A stretch of 43,912 bases of DNA from JBKHYJ01 sp046565505 (GTDB lineage: Bacteria > Acidobacteriota > Blastocatellia > UBA7656), in NCBI GenBank assembly GCA_046565505.1, contig JBKHYJ010000016.1:1-43912 (forward strand). The letters are read 5' to 3'. This document shows, in pieces, positions 40,815-43,912 of this stretch (position 1 is the first letter of the stretch; each line of letters begins with the position of its first letter). The notes beneath the pieces are model-generated. The model made no database searches. It was not told the DNA's origin and was given only the letters and a program-made list of their open reading frames with translations. The position numbers were made by a program, and so were the translations under genes.

Positions 40815-41438
40815 CTATTCGCCCTCCGCCTTCTTCTTGGGCCTGGGCCCGGCGGAAGATTTCGGCTTCGCGGACTTCTTGGCGGGCTCCTGCTGCGGGA
40901 CGCCCTCCTTCAATTCCGCCTTCTTCCGGCGGCCGAAGAAGCCGCGGCCCCTCTTCTTCTCTTCCTTCGGCTCTTCCTCACGCGCGGCCTTCGCCTCGCT
41001 CCCGATCAACTCGATCAGGGCCATCTCCGCGCCATCGCCTTTACGCGCGCCCAGCTTGAGTATGCGCGTGTAGCCGCCGGGCCTCTCCGCAAACCGCGAC
41101 GCGATTTCGTCGAAGAGCTTATTGAGCGCCAGGACGCCCGCCGTGCGCGGGGCATGCGGACGCTTGTAGCCGCCATCAGGTATGCGGTTGGTGTTGCCCG
41201 TATGGAAGTAGGTGGCGGCGAGCCGCCGCGCGTGGAGCGCGGCCTCCGGCGCGTCCGAAGCCAGCGCGCGCTTGCCCAGCGTGATCGCGCGCTCCGCGAA
41301 TGGCCTCAGCTCTTTCGCCTTGGGCAGGGTTGTGATTAGCCGCTCGTGAACGATGAGCGATGTACAAAGGTTGCGCAGCAAAGCCAGGCGGTGCTCCGTC
41401 TTGCGCCCCAATTTTCTGTGAGCCACTCTGTGTCGCAT
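40815..41438 (-). CDS. rplQ: 50S ribosomal protein L17, enlarged
   Basis: A 207-residue L17; E. coli L17 has 127. The core is clear: MRHRVAHRKLGRKTEHR, LITTLPKAKELRPFAERAITL, LFDEIASRFAERPGGYTRIL and MALIELIG. Two additions are seen: an internal insertion of about 23 residues (78-100, HTGNTNRIPDGGYKRPHAPR region) and a Lys/Glu/Pro-rich C-terminal tail (about 150-207). L17 lines the outside of the peptide exit tunnel. It is the last gene of the alpha operon, 67 bp after rpoA, and is followed by a terminator. Confidence 0.96.
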   Translation of the reverse strand: MRHRVAHRKLGRKTEHRLALLRNLCTSLIVHERLITTLPKAKELRPFAERAITLGKRALASDAPEAALHARRLAATYFHTGNTNRIPDGGYKRPHAPRTAGVLALNKLFDEIASRFAERPGGYTRILKLGARKGDGAEMALIELIGSEAKAAREEEPKEEKKRGRGFFGRRKKAELKEGVPQQEPAKKSAKPKSSAGPRPKKKAEGE

Positions 41439-41505
41439 ATCAAATCCCTTATAAGAGGAGGGGGCTGCGAACCACTCTGCGTAGGCCCGCGGCCCGCCTC
41501 CCAGA

Positions 41506-42516
41506 TTAAGCGCCGGCCTCTTCTATCACGCGGCCCTGCTCGTCGAATTTCATCCCGAGGTGCAAGCCCATGGAGTGGAGAATCTCTTTGATCTCGTTGA
41601 GCGACTTGCGGCCGAAGTTCTTCGTCTTTAGCATGTCCGGCTCAGACTTCTGCACGAGCTCGCGTATGGTGCGGATGTCGGCGTTCTTGAGGCAGTTGTA
41701 CGAACGCACGGAGAGTTCCAGCTCGTCGACCGAGCGGTCGAGGTTCTCGTTGAACGTCATGCGGCCCGAGTCCTCATGGTCGGCCTCCGCAAGCTCCGGC
41801 TCTTCCTCGAAGTTAATGAAGATCTGCATGTGATCTTTAATCAATTTCGACGCGAGGCCGATCGCGTTTTCGGGCTTGACCGAGCCGTTCGTCCAGACTT
41901 CTATGGTCAGCTTGTCGTAATCCGTGTCCTGGCCGAGGCGCGCCGACTCCACCGTGTAGTTCACCTTCTTGACGGGCGAGTGGACCGAGTCGATCGGGAT
42001 GTAGCCGACCGCGAGGTCCTCGTCGAAGTTGCGCTCGGCGGAGATGTAGCTCCGGCCGCGCTTGAGCCGCATCTCGACCGTGAGCGACCCGCCTTCCGAG
42101 ACGGTGGCGATGTGTACGTTCGGGTCGAGTATCTCGACGTCCGGGTCAGTTTCGATTTCGCCCGACAGCATCTCGCCGGGGACGGCCCGCTCGACGCGCA
42201 ACGTCTTGGGCCCCGCCCCGTGCAGCTTGAAGGGGATGCGCTTGAGGTTGAGGATGATGTCGGTCGCGTCTTCGACGACGCCGGGTATCGAAGAGAACTC
42301 GTGCAGCACGCCTTCTATCTTCACAGCCGTGATGGCCGCGCCCTCTATTGACGAGAGCAGGGCGCGGCGGAGACAGTTGCCTATGGTAGTGCCGAACCCC
42401 CGCTCGAAGGGCTGAGCATAGAATTTGCCGTAACGGCCGGTGAGAGTTTCAGTCTCGCAGGCAAGGCGCTTCGGCTTCTGGAAGCCGATCATAAATTGAG
42501 TTTCAGTTCCGTTCAT
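41506..42516 (-). CDS. rpoA: DNA-directed RNA polymerase subunit alpha
   Basis: A 336-residue subunit. The N-terminal dimerisation domain has the assembly motif FERGFGTTIGNCLRRALLSSIEGAAIT and KIEGVLHEFSSIPGV. A flexible linker near 235-260 is acidic. The C-terminal domain that contacts UP elements and activators has LSVRSYNCLKNADIRTIREL (with the key Arg and Asn-Cys-Leu-Lys patch) and TKNFGRKSLNEIKEIL. Start ATG 42516 gives MNGTETQFMIGFQKP. The order rpsK-rpsD-rpoA-rplQ is the canonical alpha operon. Confidence 0.98.
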   Translation of the reverse strand: MNGTETQFMIGFQKPKRLACETETLTGRYGKFYAQPFERGFGTTIGNCLRRALLSSIEGAAITAVKIEGVLHEFSSIPGVVEDATDIILNLKRIPFKLHGAGPKTLRVERAVPGEMLSGEIETDPDVEILDPNVHIATVSEGGSLTVEMRLKRGRSYISAERNFDEDLAVGYIPIDSVHSPVKKVNYTVESARLGQDTDYDKLTIEVWTNGSVKPENAIGLASKLIKDHMQIFINFEEEPELAEADHEDSGRMTFNENLDRSVDELELSVRSYNCLKNADIRTIRELVQKSEPDMLKTKNFGRKSLNEIKEILHSMGLHLGMKFDEQGRVIEEAGA

Positions 42517-42609
42517 TGCTTCCTCTCAAATAGAAGAGGCCACCCGCCCCCGTCATTGACCACCCGTTATAAAAGAGCTAACAAAGGGCAGACGGGGAAA
42601 GGAGGACTA

Positions 42610-43248
42610 CTATTTTGAATAAAGTTCGACAATAAGCTGTTCGTTGATGTTCTGACCTATATCTTCTCGACGCGGGAGAGCGGTGACGCGGCCGCGCATG
42701 TCGTCATGCGAGACGACCTCCAGCCACCCCGGCCTTCCGCGGCCCGAGGCGGTCTGGAACGCGCCCTGTATGTGGACGTTGGCGCGGCTGCCTTCTTCGA
42801 CGGCGACCTCGTCGCCCACCTTCACCTGAAAGCTGGGGATGTCCACCTTGCGGCCGTTCACGGTGATGTGACCATGGCTGACGAGCTGGCGCGCCTGCGG
42901 GCGCGACGTGGCGTAGCCGAGGCGGTAAACAACATTGTCGAGGCGGCGTTCGAGCAGGGCCAGCAGGTTCTCGCCCGCCACGCCTTTCATGCGGACCGCC
43001 CGCTCGAAGTAGAGCCGGAACTGTCGCTCAAGCATGCCGTATATTCGCTTGACCTTCTGTTTCTCGCGGAGCTGTTCGCCGTAACCTATGAGCTTGGCGC
43101 GGCGGACGTTGCGACCGTGCTGGCCGGGCGGCTGGGTGCCTCGTTTCTCGATGGGGCAGCTAGGTTTATAGCACCGCTCGCCCTTCAAAAAAAGCTTCAT
43201 TCCTTCCCGGCGGCACAGGCGGCACACCGGACCACGATATCTAGCCAA
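42610..43248 (-). CDS. rpsD: 30S ribosomal protein S4
   Basis: A 212-residue S4, which nucleates 30S assembly and in many bacteria represses the alpha operon. The N-terminus keeps four cysteines (C9, C12, C26, C31) that suit a zinc-bound C+ form. The middle has MLERQFRLYFERAVRMKGVAGENLLALLERRLDNV in two conserved halves, and the S4 RNA-binding domain reads RPQARQLVSHGHITVNGRKVDIPSF. It ends in ELYSK. 211 bp separate it from rpsK. That gap contains a GGGCCC/GGGCCC hairpin (43277-43293) which could be a leader element, by inference only. Confidence 0.98.
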   Translation of the reverse strand: MARYRGPVCRLCRREGMKLFLKGERCYKPSCPIEKRGTQPPGQHGRNVRRAKLIGYGEQLREKQKVKRIYGMLERQFRLYFERAVRMKGVAGENLLALLERRLDNVVYRLGYATSRPQARQLVSHGHITVNGRKVDIPSFQVKVGDEVAVEEGSRANVHIQGAFQTASGRGRPGWLEVVSHDDMRGRVTALPRREDIGQNINEQLIVELYSK

Positions 43249-43459
43249 GTTTATTCCTCCATCTACTGTCCCACAAGGGCCCCGAGTGGGCCCCCGCGGC
43301 TAGCAAAAGTTTACAGGCGAGAGTTGAATCAACTGCGATCGCCCTTCTTCCTTTAAAACGCGGCGAGGCAGGGGGCGAGACTTTGCCCCGCCCCCGGTCG
43401 CGCGTCTGAACGTTGGTATGTGTGGAATGACGTAGGACTCGCTCCTACAGTCAATCCCA

Positions 43460-43867
43460 TTAAACTCTGCGGCGCTTGGGCGGGCGACAACCGTTATGCG
43501 GGATGGGTGTTACGTCTCGGATGAGGCGAACCTCTATGCCCGCCGATTGTATGGCCCTCACAGCCGACTCGCGCCCGGAGCCCGGCCCTTTCACGCGGAC
43601 CTCGCAGGAGTGCATCCCGACGTCCCGCGCCGCCTGTGCGGCGCGGCTTGCGGCCTGCTGGGCGGCGAAAGGAGTCCCTTTGCGGGAGCCGTGAAAGCCG
43701 AGCCCCCCCGAAGACGACTGGCTTATCAAATTGCCCTCAAGGTCGGTGATCGAAACAAGGGTGTTATTGAAGCTCGCCTGAATGTGAACGATGCCTTGCG
43801 GCACCATACGCCGTTCCTTGCGCTTGAACGTCTTCTTCTTGCCGCCTTTTGCTTGTGTCTTTGCCAT
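43460..43867 (-). CDS. rpsK: 30S ribosomal protein S11
   Basis: A 135-residue S11 of the platform of the small subunit. The Lys-rich N-terminus is followed by GIVHIQASFNNTLVSITD, SSGGLGFHGSRKGTPFAAQ, VRVKGPGSGRESAVRAIQ and the terminal DVTPIPHNGCRPPKRRRV, all diagnostic. The unmodified form may carry an isoaspartyl at the conserved Asn, as in E. coli S11. It is the most upstream alpha operon gene visible; rpsM is expected beyond the window edge at 43912. Confidence 0.98.
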   Translation of the reverse strand: MAKTQAKGGKKKTFKRKERRMVPQGIVHIQASFNNTLVSITDLEGNLISQSSSGGLGFHGSRKGTPFAAQQAASRAAQAARDVGMHSCEVRVKGPGSGRESAVRAIQSAGIEVRLIRDVTPIPHNGCRPPKRRRV

Positions 43868-43912
43868 AACCCTTCCAAGTGATGAGCGACGAGCGCCGCG
43901 GGCCCGGTGAGA

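Noticed and set aside
1..43912. Mobile elements, CRISPR arrays, tRNA or rRNA genes
   Set aside because: I looked for transposase-like proteins, regularly spaced repeats and conserved RNA sequences and found none.

Overview
The window is 43.9 kb of GC-rich bacterial chromosome with no mobile elements, CRISPR array, tRNA or rRNA that I can see. Three things point to Acidobacteriota, probably the Blastocatellia/Pyrinomonas side. There is a 1083-residue TonB-dependent receptor with an N-terminal carboxypeptidase-regulatory-like domain. There is a winged-helix regulator fused to a STAND ATPase and a membrane domain. Ribosomal protein L17 is enlarged. TGA is used as an ordinary stop in many genes, so the code is standard. 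The taxonomic call is inference from gene style, not from a search.

Layout. 1-4701: the tail of a CheW-like protein, a Ser/Thr kinase homologue that has lost the DFG aspartate, an ExeA/GspA-type AAA ATPase, an aldo/keto reductase, ybaK, pdxH and a PilZ protein. 5075-11436 (minus strand): the TonB receptor, a secreted JAMM/MPN-like protein and a LytS/LytR-type two-component pair. 11737-14208 (minus): a tightly coupled three-gene operon of an Asp/Asn beta-hydroxylase with a C-terminal Nif11-like domain, a sulfotransferase and a divergent TrpF-like barrel. 14478-17322 (plus): a class A beta-lactamase-like serine hydrolase, an M15-like peptidase and a Pup-ligase/GCS-like amidoligase. 17351-20230 (minus): the winged-helix/STAND/membrane regulator, with 11-bp direct repeats in its promoter.

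20315-28743 is mostly housekeeping: a small membrane-anchored protein, uppS, glgA, thioredoxin, purA, a UbiB/ABC1 kinase and an RpoD-type sigma factor. 28824-31169 (minus) holds a CarH/LitR-like B12-binding regulator, acpS and rnz. 31486-33628 holds an AraC regulator broken by a 5-bp tandem duplication, divergent from a second aldo/keto reductase. 33906-37887 holds a membrane protein, a DUF1573-type exported protein interrupted by one in-frame TGA, and a PQQ-type sugar dehydrogenase with BACON-like repeats. 37959-43867 (minus) is the distal alpha operon (rpsK, rpsD, rpoA, rplQ), a terminator, then accB, accC and thiE.

The most exciting signal is at 34868. The single TGA in the DUF1573-type gene falls exactly where the first cysteine of the family's C-G-C-T motif is expected. 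Coding continues in the same frame for 283 codons, and hairpins lie just downstream. This is a candidate selenocysteine codon in a family I do not know as a selenoprotein; a plain nonsense mutation is the main alternative. Second in interest are the hydroxylase/sulfotransferase/TrpF-like operon and the serine hydrolase/M15/amidoligase cluster. Both look like small uncharacterised modification or biosynthesis pathways.
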